DNA of 64,000 bases from Caldilineaceae bacterium (lineage in GTDB: Bacteria; Chloroflexota; Anaerolineae; Caldilineales; Caldilineaceae): assembly GCA_022821545.1 (NCBI GenBank), contig JAJEDJ010000053.1, positions 36,407 through 100,406 of the forward strand, written 5' to 3'. The notes under the pieces are model-generated. The model was not told the origin of the DNA. It ran no database searches and worked only from the letters and a program-made list of their open reading frames with translations. Position numbers and translations under genes: made by a program. Below are positions 44,037 through 52,622 of this stretch, in pieces (the stretch's first letter is position 1; the number at the start of each line of letters is the position of its first letter).

Positions 44037-44113
44037 CTATTTGCCGTTGACAGGGACTGCATCAGGAGACCCGGATCACGGGCACCCATCCGGGGAAAGG
44101 GGAAACGACATCC

Positions 44114-45793
44114 GTGAGCGCTGCAGAGAGAACCGATAACACCTCGCTTGTGCCCCAATTTCGCTTTCCCGAAACGCTGGCGGAACAGGAAGCCGCTCTG
44201 AAAACCAATTCACTTATGCAGCGCCTGCTTGCCTATCGCGAACGCTACGAAGGCGACCCCCACCGGCCCGTCTACCACTACGTCAACCCGGAAAACACGC
44301 TCAACGATCCCAACGGACTCTGCTTCTGGCAGGACCGCTGGCATCTCTTCTACCAGGCCTATCCGCCTGAAGACCCGCGCCAGCACTGGGGTCATGCCGT
44401 CAGCAATGACCTCATTCACTGGCGCGATCTGCCCTACGCCATCTATCCCAGCCCTGAGGAATGCTGCTATTCGGGCGCGACGGTGGTCGAAGAGGACCGC
44501 GTGATCGCCATCTATCACGGCACCAAGGTGGGCAACATGGTGGCGGTCTCGCACGATCCGCTGCTGCTCAACTGGGAGAAGCTCACCGGCGCGCCGGTCA
44601 TACCGATCGCCAGCGCCGACGGCTCACCACTGCCCTACCGCGTCTTCGATCCCTGCATCTGGAAGAAAGGGGACCACTACTACGCGCTGTCCGGCGGCAC
44701 GCTGCCGCACAAGGCTTCCGGCAAGCGCACGCGCGCCAACTTTCTCTTCCGCTCGCCCAACCTGGTCGACTGGGACTACCTGCACCCGTTCGTGGAAGAC
44801 GACATCTTCACACTCGCCGGCGACGACGGCGCCTGTCCCTATTTCTGGCCGATAGGCGACCGCCACATCCTCCTTTTCTACAGCCACATGAGCGGCGGGC
44901 AGGCCCTGCTGGGCGACTACGACACCGAACGCGACAAGTTTGTCGTGACCTCGCAGCACGACTTCAACTTCGGCGCCTCCGGTCCGGGCGGCGTGCATGC
45001 TCCGTCAGCGACGCCGGACGGCAAGGGCGGCGTCTACGTCATCTTCAACATGAACCCGGCCAAGCCGACCGAAGGCTGGAACCAGATAATGACGCTCCCG
45101 CGGCGCCTGACGCTGCAGGGGACCGACAAGATCGGCCGCGACACGTTGCTGGTCGAACCGGCCGGGGATGTGGAGTCATTACGGAGTGAGCACCGTCAGA
45201 TCACCGATATGGTTCTGCCCGCCAATCAGGAGATCGTCTTGGGGAGCATCAGGGGGAACGCGATCGAGTTGATGGCGGAGGTCGAGACGAACGACGCGCC
45301 GCTGGTCGAGCTGAACGTACTGCGTTCCCCCGGCAAAGAGGAGTACACCCGCATCGCCTTCTATCGCGAGCGCGGCTTCCGCGACTGGGAGCTGTTCGAA
45401 ATGTGGCGGCAGGACATGCTGGCCGTCGCCAACGAAGGCGCTGGACCCGGATTCTTCAGCAACAGTCTCCTCAGCCCCGAGAAGCGGGAAAAGCTGGCCG
45501 AGGCTACCTACAGCCTCATCTCCATCGATTCCTCCTACGCCTCCCTCTCACCCGACGTTCGCTCGCGGGCGCCGGAGACCGGCCCCGTCTTCCTCGAAAG
45601 GGGTGAACCGCTGCGTCTCAGAGTCTTTGTAGACAGAAGCGTCGTCGAAGTCTTTGTCAACGGCAGGCAGTGCGTGGCCATGCGCGTCTACCCCGAGCGC
45701 GAGGACAGCCTGGGCGTCTCGCTGCGCTCACAAGGACAGGATGCCCGCGTCGTTTCGCTCGAAGCGTGGCAGATGAAAAATATCTATGAATGA
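44114..45793 (+). CDS. GH32-like glycoside hydrolase, copy 2
   Basis: The 559-residue paralogue of the upstream hydrolase starts with GTG (GTGAGCGCTGC). From about residue 12 most of the nucleotide sequence matches copy 1 with few changes. It shows the same NDPNG, VFDPCIW and DGACPYFWPIGD motifs, so the missing acid/base Glu is shared and not a sequencing error. It carries an extra 25 residues (NEGAGPGFFSNSLLSPEKRE region, bases about 45405-45505) that are absent in copy 1. A 6-base arm palindrome TGACCAATGGTCA (45791-45803) overlaps its stop. Confidence 0.87.
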   Translation: MSAAERTDNTSLVPQFRFPETLAEQEAALKTNSLMQRLLAYRERYEGDPHRPVYHYVNPENTLNDPNGLCFWQDRWHLFYQAYPPEDPRQHWGHAVSNDLIHWRDLPYAIYPSPEECCYSGATVVEEDRVIAIYHGTKVGNMVAVSHDPLLLNWEKLTGAPVIPIASADGSPLPYRVFDPCIWKKGDHYYALSGGTLPHKASGKRTRANFLFRSPNLVDWDYLHPFVEDDIFTLAGDDGACPYFWPIGDRHILLFYSHMSGGQALLGDYDTERDKFVVTSQHDFNFGASGPGGVHAPSATPDGKGGVYVIFNMNPAKPTEGWNQIMTLPRRLTLQGTDKIGRDTLLVEPAGDVESLRSEHRQITDMVLPANQEIVLGSIRGNAIELMAEVETNDAPLVELNVLRSPGKEEYTRIAFYRERGFRDWELFEMWRQDMLAVANEGAGPGFFSNSLLSPEKREKLAEATYSLISIDSSYASLSPDVRSRAPETGPVFLERGEPLRLRVFVDRSVVEVFVNGRQCVAMRVYPEREDSLGVSLRSQGQDARVVSLEAWQMKNIYE

Positions 45794-45873
45794 CCAATGG
45801 TCAGAAGCTAGAGGCTAGAGACCCGCGGCCACTGTCAAATACCCATCAAATCCAGTTATGAAAGGAGTTGCTT

Positions 45874-46353
45874 ATGCACAGCCCAACCCTGTATGTCAAC
45901 ATGCTCGGGACCGCCAATAACGTCATCAAGCAGAAGACGGAGGGCTTGACCCATGCCGACAGCATGCTGCAGCTGCCCATCCCCGCCAACTGCATGAACT
46001 GGATCCTCGGCCACATAATGGTCTATCGGGAGCAATACCTCGGCGTCATCGACGGGGTCACCAAGCCCGACGAGGACGAATTCGCTATCTACGGCGGCGG
46101 CTCCGAACCGCTGACCGACCCCGACAAAGCCATCCCGCTGGAAACCATCCTGGCGCGTCTTGATGATCTCTCCGAACGGGTCGTCGCCGCGCTCGAGAAG
46201 ATGCCGGAATCCCGCTTGGATGAAGTCTATGATGAAGAACGCGGCGTCACCGTCGATCAGCGGCTGCACTTCTATCTGGTCTTCCACGAGGCCTACCACG
46301 TAGGCCAGCTTGAGCCGCTGTACGAACTGGCGCTCGCGAACGGTAAGGGTTAG
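45874..46353 (+). CDS. DinB-family protein, copy 2
   Basis: A 159-residue paralogue of the DinB protein at 43554: MHSPTLYVNMLGTANNVIKQ, ILGHIMVYREQYL and FHEAYHVGQLEPLYELAL keep the three His ligands. The ATG at 45874 has AAAGGAG 6 bases upstream; a TTG at 45868 lies inside the ribosome site and is unlikely. It differs from copy 1 at many more positions than the neighbouring hydrolases differ from each other. Confidence 0.85.
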   Translation: MHSPTLYVNMLGTANNVIKQKTEGLTHADSMLQLPIPANCMNWILGHIMVYREQYLGVIDGVTKPDEDEFAIYGGGSEPLTDPDKAIPLETILARLDDLSERVVAALEKMPESRLDEVYDEERGVTVDQRLHFYLVFHEAYHVGQLEPLYELALANGKG

Positions 46354-46420
46354 CGTTCAGCTGGCAGTGATCGTTGAAGCCCTGCCAGCCGCTGCCTGCT
46401 GAAAACTGGAGACAAAAGCC

Positions 46421-47338
46421 ATGCAGCTATCCGACATCAAAACCGTCGGCGTCGTCGGCGGCGGGACCATGGGCTTCGGCATCGCCATCAATTTCGCGCT
46501 CTGGGGCTACCCCACCATCATCAGCGACCTCAGCGCCGATGTACTGGCCGGAACCAAGGCCAACATCAACCATGCCCTGCAGCTCTTCGTCGAAGGCGGA
46601 CTGATTGGCCAGCCCCGCGCCGATGAAACGCTGGCCCGGATCACCACCACCACCGATCTGGCGCAACTGGCCGCGCGCAGCGACTTCGTCACCGAAGCGA
46701 TTATCGAACGGCTGCCCGACAAGCAGGCGCTGTTCAAACGGCTCGACGAACTTTGCCCGCCCCATACGATTCTCGCCAGCAACACCTCCCGCCTCGTGCT
46801 CAGCGACATCGGCGCCCACATCGGCCGCCAGGACAAGCTGGTGCTCACCCACTACTTCGCGCCGCCGCATATCGTCCCCGGCCTGGAGGTCGCCAAAGGG
46901 CCCGGCGCGACCGACGAGACCTTCGAGATCACCTGCGAACTGTTGAGCAGCGCCAGAAAGATTCCCATCCGTGTACGCGGGGAGAAATCAGGCTATCTGC
47001 TGAACCGGATTCAGCACGCGATGGCGAGGGAGGCCAGCCAGCTGTGGGCCGAAGGCATGGCCAGCGCAGAGGATATCGAACTGGGGATCGTCTCAACCTT
47101 CGGCTTCCGCATGCCCCACGAAGGGCCGTTCCTGCACTACGACCTCGCCGGCATCTGGAAATGGCCCGAAGACGTGCGCAATCCCCGCGCCATCGAAAAC
47201 GAAAAACTCCGCGAGCAGATGTTGAAGGCGCAGCCCTGGTTTGTGGACCCGGCCAACTTCGAAGAGGCCGTCGAGAAACGGGACCGGGAATACATCCGCC
47301 GCCTGAAAGAACTCTACTGGGAAGATACCGACCGCTAA
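46421..47338 (+). CDS. 3-hydroxyacyl-CoA dehydrogenase family protein
   Basis: A 305-residue NAD-dependent dehydrogenase. The nucleotide loop is GVVGGGTMGFGIAINFALWG, and the catalytic part has ASNTSRLVLSDIGAHIGRQD, HYFAPPHIVPGLEVAKGPGA and GYLLNRIQHAMAREASQLWA. The family includes 3-hydroxybutyryl-CoA dehydrogenases, and also carnitine and L-gulonate 3-dehydrogenases. In this sugar-acid context, an L-gulonate-like substrate is as plausible as an acyl-CoA. It is convergent with the aminotransferase gene, 22 bases apart. Confidence 0.86.
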   Translation: MQLSDIKTVGVVGGGTMGFGIAINFALWGYPTIISDLSADVLAGTKANINHALQLFVEGGLIGQPRADETLARITTTTDLAQLAARSDFVTEAIIERLPDKQALFKRLDELCPPHTILASNTSRLVLSDIGAHIGRQDKLVLTHYFAPPHIVPGLEVAKGPGATDETFEITCELLSSARKIPIRVRGEKSGYLLNRIQHAMAREASQLWAEGMASAEDIELGIVSTFGFRMPHEGPFLHYDLAGIWKWPEDVRNPRAIENEKLREQMLKAQPWFVDPANFEEAVEKRDREYIRRLKELYWEDTDR

Positions 47339-47360
47339 CCACTACCCATTGAACACTGCT

Positions 47361-48650
47361 TCAAATCTCCCGCGCCACCGCGGCCACCGCCGCAACCGTC
47401 TCGTCGACCACGTCCGCTGTATGCGCCGTCGACAGGAACCACGCGCCCCGCTCCAACGCGCGCACGCCCCGAAAGTGCAGCGCTTCCGTGAAGCGGACAT
47501 AGCGCTCCTTATCCGCCTGCAGTGAGCTGCGATAGTCGGTAACCTGCCCCTCCACGCCGAATCCTACGTGGAAGATCTGGGGGAAGCCCTCAACACGGGC
47601 GTGGATGTCCGCCGCGTCCAACGCCTCCTCAATGCCCTCCATCAATCGCGTCCCTTGCCTGTCGAGCGCGGCGAACGTCTCCGGCTTTTCCAGTTCCTTG
47701 AGCGTCGCGACCAGCGCGGCCATACACGCCGGATGCCCGTTGAAAGTGCCGCCATGCATCACACCCCCGCTCGCGAACAGCTCCATCAGGTCGGCGCGCC
47801 CTGCGAAGCAGGAGACCGGGAACCCGCTCGCAATCGCCTTGCCAAAGGTCGCCAGGTCCGGCGTCACGCCGAAGTGGGCCTGCGCGCCCCCGGGCGCAAC
47901 CCGGAAGCCTGTGATCACCTCGTCGAAGATAAGCACTGTGCCTGTTTCAGTGCATGCCCTGCGCACGCCTTCCAGGTAACCGTCACCCGGAAAGACGGTA
48001 CTCGTGTTGCACATCGCCGGCTCCATGATTACGCCAGCCACATCCCCGCGCTCAAGCCGCTTTTCCAACAGTTCCAGGTTGTTCCACGGCAGTACCTCGG
48101 TATGCAAACCGGCCTGCAGGTCCTGACCGGCACTGGCGGGAATAGCGTTCGGCGCCTCCTCAGGGCCGTACTCCTCCGCGGTCGGCGCGATGCTCCACAA
48201 AATGTTGTCCATCCAACCGTGGTAGTGCCCCTCGAACTTGATGATTACCGAACGATGCGTAGCCGCCCGCGCCAGCCGGATCACCGCCTGCACCACCTCA
48301 CTGCCTGCGCAACTGAAGCGGACCCGCTCTGCGCACGGTACCATATCGCACACCATCCTGGCCGCTTCCTGCTCGATCCGGCTCTGTCCCGCATAGAGGA
48401 TGCCCGAACCCAGCTGCTTCTCCACCGCCTCCAACACCGGCGCCGGGTTGTGGCCCAGGATCATGGGTCCCATGCCCAGGTAGTAATCGATCAGCCGGTT
48501 GCCGTCCGCGTCGTACAGGTACGGGCCCTCGCCCCGCTCGAAAACCAGCGGCGTCGGCGCAATTCCCAGCCGGTAGTTGCTGTTCACCCCGCCGGGCAGA
48601 GTCTGCGATGCCTCTGCGATCAGTTGTCTCGATCCCTCAAAGGTCGTCAT
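47361..48650 (-). CDS. Class III PLP aminotransferase, glutamate-1-semialdehyde aminomutase-like
   Basis: The 429-residue protein has the fold and motifs of class III aminotransferases: DGNRLIDYYLGMGPMILGHN, FEGHYHGWMDNIL, LIFDEVITGFRVAPGGAQAH and DLATFGKAIASGFPVSCFAG with the PLP Lys. The usual NSGTEA motif is changed to SCAGSEVVQA, so I do not call it HemL. Known relatives act on D-amino acids or other amines. ATG 48650 with AAGGA 9 bases upstream is preferred over the ATG at 48659. No haem-pathway gene is nearby. Confidence 0.84.
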   Translation of the reverse strand: MTTFEGSRQLIAEASQTLPGGVNSNYRLGIAPTPLVFERGEGPYLYDADGNRLIDYYLGMGPMILGHNPAPVLEAVEKQLGSGILYAGQSRIEQEAARMVCDMVPCAERVRFSCAGSEVVQAVIRLARAATHRSVIIKFEGHYHGWMDNILWSIAPTAEEYGPEEAPNAIPASAGQDLQAGLHTEVLPWNNLELLEKRLERGDVAGVIMEPAMCNTSTVFPGDGYLEGVRRACTETGTVLIFDEVITGFRVAPGGAQAHFGVTPDLATFGKAIASGFPVSCFAGRADLMELFASGGVMHGGTFNGHPACMAALVATLKELEKPETFAALDRQGTRLMEGIEEALDAADIHARVEGFPQIFHVGFGVEGQVTDYRSSLQADKERYVRFTEALHFRGVRALERGAWFLSTAHTADVVDETVAAVAAVAREI

Positions 48651-48895
48651 CAGGCCCATTCCTTGTCTCGTGGTAACGATTCAGCCAAAGTCAATTCGCC
48701 CTCCTTACACTCATCCGCAACCGATCACCGCACTCACTGACCACCGATCACTGCAGTTCCGCATTATCGCAGTTTCAGTCTGCCTGTACAACTGCGCGCA
48801 GGGTCGCACAATTGCGTTTTTGACTGTTGGCGGGTACTCTTTTCCTACCTCAGTCCTCACCGACCTCCCGATCACACGACAGTGGAGATTCGCTC

Positions 48896-50131
48896 ATGTC
48901 AACCAACAGTCAGCGCTCAGGCAGCGAACCAGCAGAGCAGTTCACCTGGGCCGGAATGTACGCCCGCAGCGCATCTGAACCTAAGGCCTTGGGCGCGGGG
49001 AAACGCGGCCGGTACGACTTCGCCGTCGCCTATCCCGATCCCGGCTCTCTGCCTCTGGAAGGGCTTCTCGATGGCCTGCGCCAGGCAATGGAAGAAGAGG
49101 GCGGCGACCTCTCCCTCTACGCCAATCCCCAAGGCTACACGCCCCTGCGCGAGTTCGTGGCCGCCAAGCTGCAACGTGACAGAGCGATCAACGTGACGGC
49201 CGACGACATCATCCTCGCCGACGGCTCCAGCCAGCCCATCCATATGGTTGCCGAGACACTTCTGGATCCCGGCGACGTCGTCCTCACCGAGGATTTCGTC
49301 TACAGCGGCACGCTCAATACCCTGCGCCGTTTTCGCGCCGACCTGCGCGGCGTGGCCACAGATGAAGAGGGCATGATTCCGGCCGCCATAGAAGAGGCCA
49401 TCCGCACAGCTGGCGCCGAGGGCAAAAAGCCCAAGCTAATCTACACCGTTCCCACCTTCCAGAACCCGCAGGGCTGGACCATGACCCTGGCCCGCCGCAA
49501 AGCATTAGTGGCGCTTTCACAACAATACGACGTGCCGATTCTGGAGGATGACTGCTACGTGGACCTGCGCTATGAGGGCAATGACGTTACGTCACTGCAT
49601 TCTCTCGACGAGACCGGCCGCGTGCTCTATGTCGCTTCCTTTTCCAAAATCATCGCGCCGGGCATGCGCCTCGGCTATCTGACCGGCCCGCGGCAGTTTC
49701 TTGAACACGCGATCGGTGGCAAAAGCGGCGGCTCCGTAAACACCTTCGCCTCGTGGGCGGTGCATCGCTTCTCCACCACCCATCTCTACAGCCACATCGA
49801 GGAGATTAACGACATCCAGAAAGACCGGCGCGACGCCATTCTTGACGCGCTCGATGAGAATTTCAGTGGCAGCGGCGCCACCTGGAGCCGGCCGCAGGGC
49901 GGGCTGTTCATCTGGCTGCAACTACCGGAGCATGTCGATCTGGCCGCAGTGCGCGACGACATTCTCGATGAGTATGACGTCGGCTACCATCCCGGGCCGC
50001 TCTTCGCCCCCGACGGTGTCTCCGGGAAGAACTGCGCCCGGCTCTGCTTCGGCTACAATGGGCCTGAAGAGATCAAGGAAGGGATCCATCGCCTGGCGAC
50101 CGCCTTTCGCGCCAAAGGACTGATCCCGTAG
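48896..50131 (+). CDS. PLP-dependent aminotransferase class I/II (2-aminoadipate/LysN type)
   Basis: A 411-residue fold-type I aminotransferase. Motifs are LSLYANPQGYTPLREFVAAK, LADGSSQPIHMVAETLLDPG, IYTVPTFQNPQGWTMTLARR, ILEDDCYVDLRYEG (PLP-binding Asp) and VASFSKIIAPGMRLGYLTGP with the Schiff-base Lys. No MocR helix-turn-helix is attached. Substrate could be 2-aminoadipate, valine-pyruvate or an aromatic amino acid. ATG 48896 has GTGGAG upstream; the longer frame from 48827 lacks a ribosome site. Confidence 0.9.
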   Translation: MSTNSQRSGSEPAEQFTWAGMYARSASEPKALGAGKRGRYDFAVAYPDPGSLPLEGLLDGLRQAMEEEGGDLSLYANPQGYTPLREFVAAKLQRDRAINVTADDIILADGSSQPIHMVAETLLDPGDVVLTEDFVYSGTLNTLRRFRADLRGVATDEEGMIPAAIEEAIRTAGAEGKKPKLIYTVPTFQNPQGWTMTLARRKALVALSQQYDVPILEDDCYVDLRYEGNDVTSLHSLDETGRVLYVASFSKIIAPGMRLGYLTGPRQFLEHAIGGKSGGSVNTFASWAVHRFSTTHLYSHIEEINDIQKDRRDAILDALDENFSGSGATWSRPQGGLFIWLQLPEHVDLAAVRDDILDEYDVGYHPGPLFAPDGVSGKNCARLCFGYNGPEEIKEGIHRLATAFRAKGLIP

Positions 50132-50183
50132 CAGCCTGTGAAATTGCCGGTCGCCGGCCACGACCGAGAACGGCTGTCTGTAG

Positions 50184-50489
50184 TTCATTCCCGGCGGGGC
50201 CTTCCTCATCGACCGTGTCGGAGACGAAGCTGCCGGTATCATCGGTTGGTACGAGGGCCCCGACCGCTATATCTTCAACCTGGCGACGCGGGCGCCCTTC
50301 CGCAATCAGGGCATCGCACGTCAACTGCTGTCCCGCGTGCTCGCGGATACTTACGCACTGGGCAAACGATCGCTCCTGATCAGCACAGATCCGGCAGATA
50401 CGCCGGTACAGTTCTACCGTCGCCTGGGCTTCGTTGATGAGATTTGCTGGAAGGGAAAGTGGCTCTGGGAAGGTTCTTCATCCCGATAA
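50184..50489 (+). pseudogene. GNAT acetyltransferase remnant, 5' lost
   Basis: In the frame ending at TAA 50487-50489 the sequence reads GGAFLIDRVGDEAAGIIGWY, EGPDRYIFNLATRAPFRNQG, IARQLLSRVLADTYALGKRS and TPVQFYRRLGFVDEICWKG. This is a GNAT fold C-terminal half: NQGIARQLL is the acetyl-CoA loop (motif A) and FYRRLGFVDE is motif B. A TAG at 50181 closes the frame on its 5' side, and no in-frame ATG, GTG or TTG lies before the conserved region. The N-terminal half is missing. Probably a decayed gene. Confidence 0.75.
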
Positions 50490-50519
50490 CGGGTGGTCGG
50501 CCGGTTGCCGTCATCCGTA

Positions 50520-51050
50520 TCACTGGGGTAAAGGCAACTCAGAGTATTCGAGGTTGCCCAGGTCGGTCATTTCTCCGTCCGCTATCTCAAAGAGGACCGC
50601 GTCGAGTGACCCCTCTTGGTACAACAGGAAGGAGTTCATCACGATGTCGAGAATGAGGCCGTACCGTCCGGATTCGAGGTCCTCAAACACGAAGCGGCCG
50701 CTGGCATCGGTATAGGTAACCGGCGCAGTCGACGGGTCGTACGCGACAATTCGTTCCGTGCCCTCATCATCGCTCAACGTCTCACCGATCGCGAGTTTCA
50801 CATCGGCCACCGGCTGAAAGCCGTCCTCCGTTTTCAAGAGGAGCACCCCGGTCAGAGCGCCGCCGCGAGTCGCGTTCTCCAGCGATGAACTTATCGAATC
50901 CGAGCTCGCTCCACTGTCCGCCCGTGTGCTGCCTGCCCTGCTGTCCCGTCCTGCCGTCGTCAGAGAAGATGTCTGCTCTACCCCGGGAATGCCGCCGCTG
51001 CACCCCAGGAACAGCAGAACTGTAATGAGAATACACGCCTGACGTCTCAT
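50520..51050 (-). CDS. Lipoprotein with a carboxypeptidase-regulatory-like fold
   Basis: A 176-residue protein with a lipoprotein signal (MRRQACILITVLLFLGCSGG; lipobox LFLGC, Cys17). A Ser/Thr-rich tether to about residue 60 follows. The rest resembles a carboxypeptidase-regulatory or SpaA-like beta-sandwich (DAVL and TYTDASGRFVFEDLESGRYG; GRFVFEDLESGRYGL is the recurring motif of such domains). Likely an anchored adhesive or binding module. It lies 57 bases downstream of the secreted protein gene on the same strand, so cotranscription is possible. Confidence 0.72.
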   Translation of the reverse strand: MRRQACILITVLLFLGCSGGIPGVEQTSSLTTAGRDSRAGSTRADSGASSDSISSSLENATRGGALTGVLLLKTEDGFQPVADVKLAIGETLSDDEGTERIVAYDPSTAPVTYTDASGRFVFEDLESGRYGLILDIVMNSFLLYQEGSLDAVLFEIADGEMTDLGNLEYSELPLPQ

Positions 51051-51106
51051 GAGCCGTTCCCGGAACGAGCAGTGAAACGCGTTCCCGCTTCCCTCATAGT
51101 TAGTCG

Positions 51107-52444
51107 TTACTGATTGATCGCCTCGTACACCTGGAACTGGTCGTCCGTAGCGCCAGTCTTCAACTGGTTAACCACCGCTATGATTTTAGCGCCGTCAGCT
51201 GTAGCCGTGCAGGTGGCGCTGCCCACATAGCCATCCTGAATCTTGTTTGCCTGCAAGTCCGTCAAAGTCTCATTCGGTTGCAGTGTCCCCGTGACCGTGT
51301 AGGTCGTGTCGGTGAAACTGCACGCCACCGCGGTCTCTGACGAGCCTACGTTCATCACATTGACGCTGGTGAAAAAACCGGCGTTGCGGTCGTTGATTGT
51401 AGGCATGCGCACAGCGCTCGTGGCATCGTCCGGATCAAAGCTGCCGTAAGCCGCGAACTGGGTTAAGGGAGAACTACCGGTGCGTTGACTAACAACCGCC
51501 GCCAGAGGCTGACTCGCGCTGTTTGTGGTTACATAGCCGGAGCCGATAAACTTGTCGCCGCCCGAGCAGGTGGAATTGACGCCGCTCTCAAAGGCGCGGC
51601 CCGCAAAAGTAACACTCTGCCCGGCAGCGATGGTCTGCGTTTCCGTGCAGGCGCTGCCGGCCGCCGACGGCATGTAGGATACCGTTACAGTGGTATCCGT
51701 GTCGCCCGTATTCTGCATCTGAATATCGGTGTTGATGCCGTTATTGTTGGCGTTCACCAGGGGCATTGCGGGATTGACAGCGCCGCTGGCGAACCCGTTG
51801 TAGGCCGCCATAGAGGCCGTATCTTCCAGAAACGCGACCACGACGACAGGCTCGTCGCTAGTCACCTTGGCCGAGAAGAGATTACTCGTGTGCGACTCCT
51901 GTTTCTGATAGAAGTTATGCGAAGCGTAGGCCGCCAGCGTGATGTCCGTCGTGATTCCGTCGCTGTAATTCACCGTCACATTCGTAGAAGACGGATTGGG
52001 ATTCTGCAGAGCAAACCAGCTGTTGAAGCCTCCGTCACTGTTCGCCATCAGCAGAGGCAGGTAGACAGTTGTGCTGCCCTGACTTTCTCCTACGTACGTT
52101 CCTCCCGCCGTCAGCGCGCTGTTCATCATGTTGCTGAGCGCGGCGACCGGTTGATCCGATGAGATCACAACCGATCCGCTGAATCCCTCCTGCACCGGCA
52201 GTGTGAAGTAGATCTTTGAGCGGTCGCGCTCGATGATATCAGTCAGCGTCTTCTCCAGGCTGCCATCCTGCCTGTAAAAGGCCAGGATGATATTGGCCGT
52301 GGATTGACTCATGTTGTAGGTCTGAATCGTAGACTTGTAGCCGGGAAATTGCCCCTGGGCATGCGTGTGCGAATAACCTATGACGAAGGCAAATACCAGT
52401 GCCAGTGCAACTGTGACAAAGGCAAAACGCTGTTTCCGTTTCAT
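51107..52444 (-). CDS. Secreted beta-rich protein with repeated modules
   Basis: A 445-residue exported protein. The signal peptide is MKRKQRFAFVTVALALVFAF followed by VIGYSHTHAQG, with cleavage near residue 31. The mature part is rich in Thr, Ser, Asn and beta structure, with internal repeats of similar type (SQSTANIILAFYRQDGS, NPSSTNVTVNYSDGITTDIT and TGDTDTTVTVSYMPSAAGS). These look like a tandem of Ig-like or adhesin modules; I cannot name the family. ATG 52444 with GGAG about 11 bases upstream gives the signal peptide; the longer TTG frame does not. A promoter is present at 52511-52538. Confidence 0.8.
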   Translation of the reverse strand: MKRKQRFAFVTVALALVFAFVIGYSHTHAQGQFPGYKSTIQTYNMSQSTANIILAFYRQDGSLEKTLTDIIERDRSKIYFTLPVQEGFSGSVVISSDQPVAALSNMMNSALTAGGTYVGESQGSTTVYLPLLMANSDGGFNSWFALQNPNPSSTNVTVNYSDGITTDITLAAYASHNFYQKQESHTSNLFSAKVTSDEPVVVVAFLEDTASMAAYNGFASGAVNPAMPLVNANNNGINTDIQMQNTGDTDTTVTVSYMPSAAGSACTETQTIAAGQSVTFAGRAFESGVNSTCSGGDKFIGSGYVTTNSASQPLAAVVSQRTGSSPLTQFAAYGSFDPDDATSAVRMPTINDRNAGFFTSVNVMNVGSSETAVACSFTDTTYTVTGTLQPNETLTDLQANKIQDGYVGSATCTATADGAKIIAVVNQLKTGATDDQFQVYEAINQ

Positions 52445-52510
52445 ATCTCTGCACTGCTCCTTCCACAATAGGTTGCGCGCTGCGCCGCAAGATCAGAGGC
52501 GTGAACTTTC

Positions 52511-52538
52511 ATTATAGCATTTCAGTGTAGTGTAACAA
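52511..52538 (-). promoter_or_regulatory. Promoter of the secreted repeat protein
   Basis: On the minus strand TTGTTA (52538-52533) and a perfect TATAAT (52516-52511) are separated by 16 bases. Transcription would start near 52504, with a 60-base leader. Confidence 0.68.
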
Positions 52539-52622
52539 TGTCATGCCGTCAACGAATATCCGGTCGGCGCATACGAAACTCGGAGGGCGCGCGACCGCGT
52601 ATCGGCCTCGCAGACAGCGATG

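Noticed and set aside
44037..44113. Promoter before GH32 copy 2 (TTGACA at about 44047)
   Set aside because: The -35 is perfect, but the -10 position at 16-18 bases has no TATAAT-like hexamer.
47361..48650. Assignment as hemL
   Set aside because: The NSGTEA motif is altered and no haem genes are nearby, so only the broader family is called.
50138..50437. 99-residue ORF in the GNAT remnant
   Set aside because: Different frame from the recognisable GNAT sequence and rich in Arg/His/Pro without domain features.
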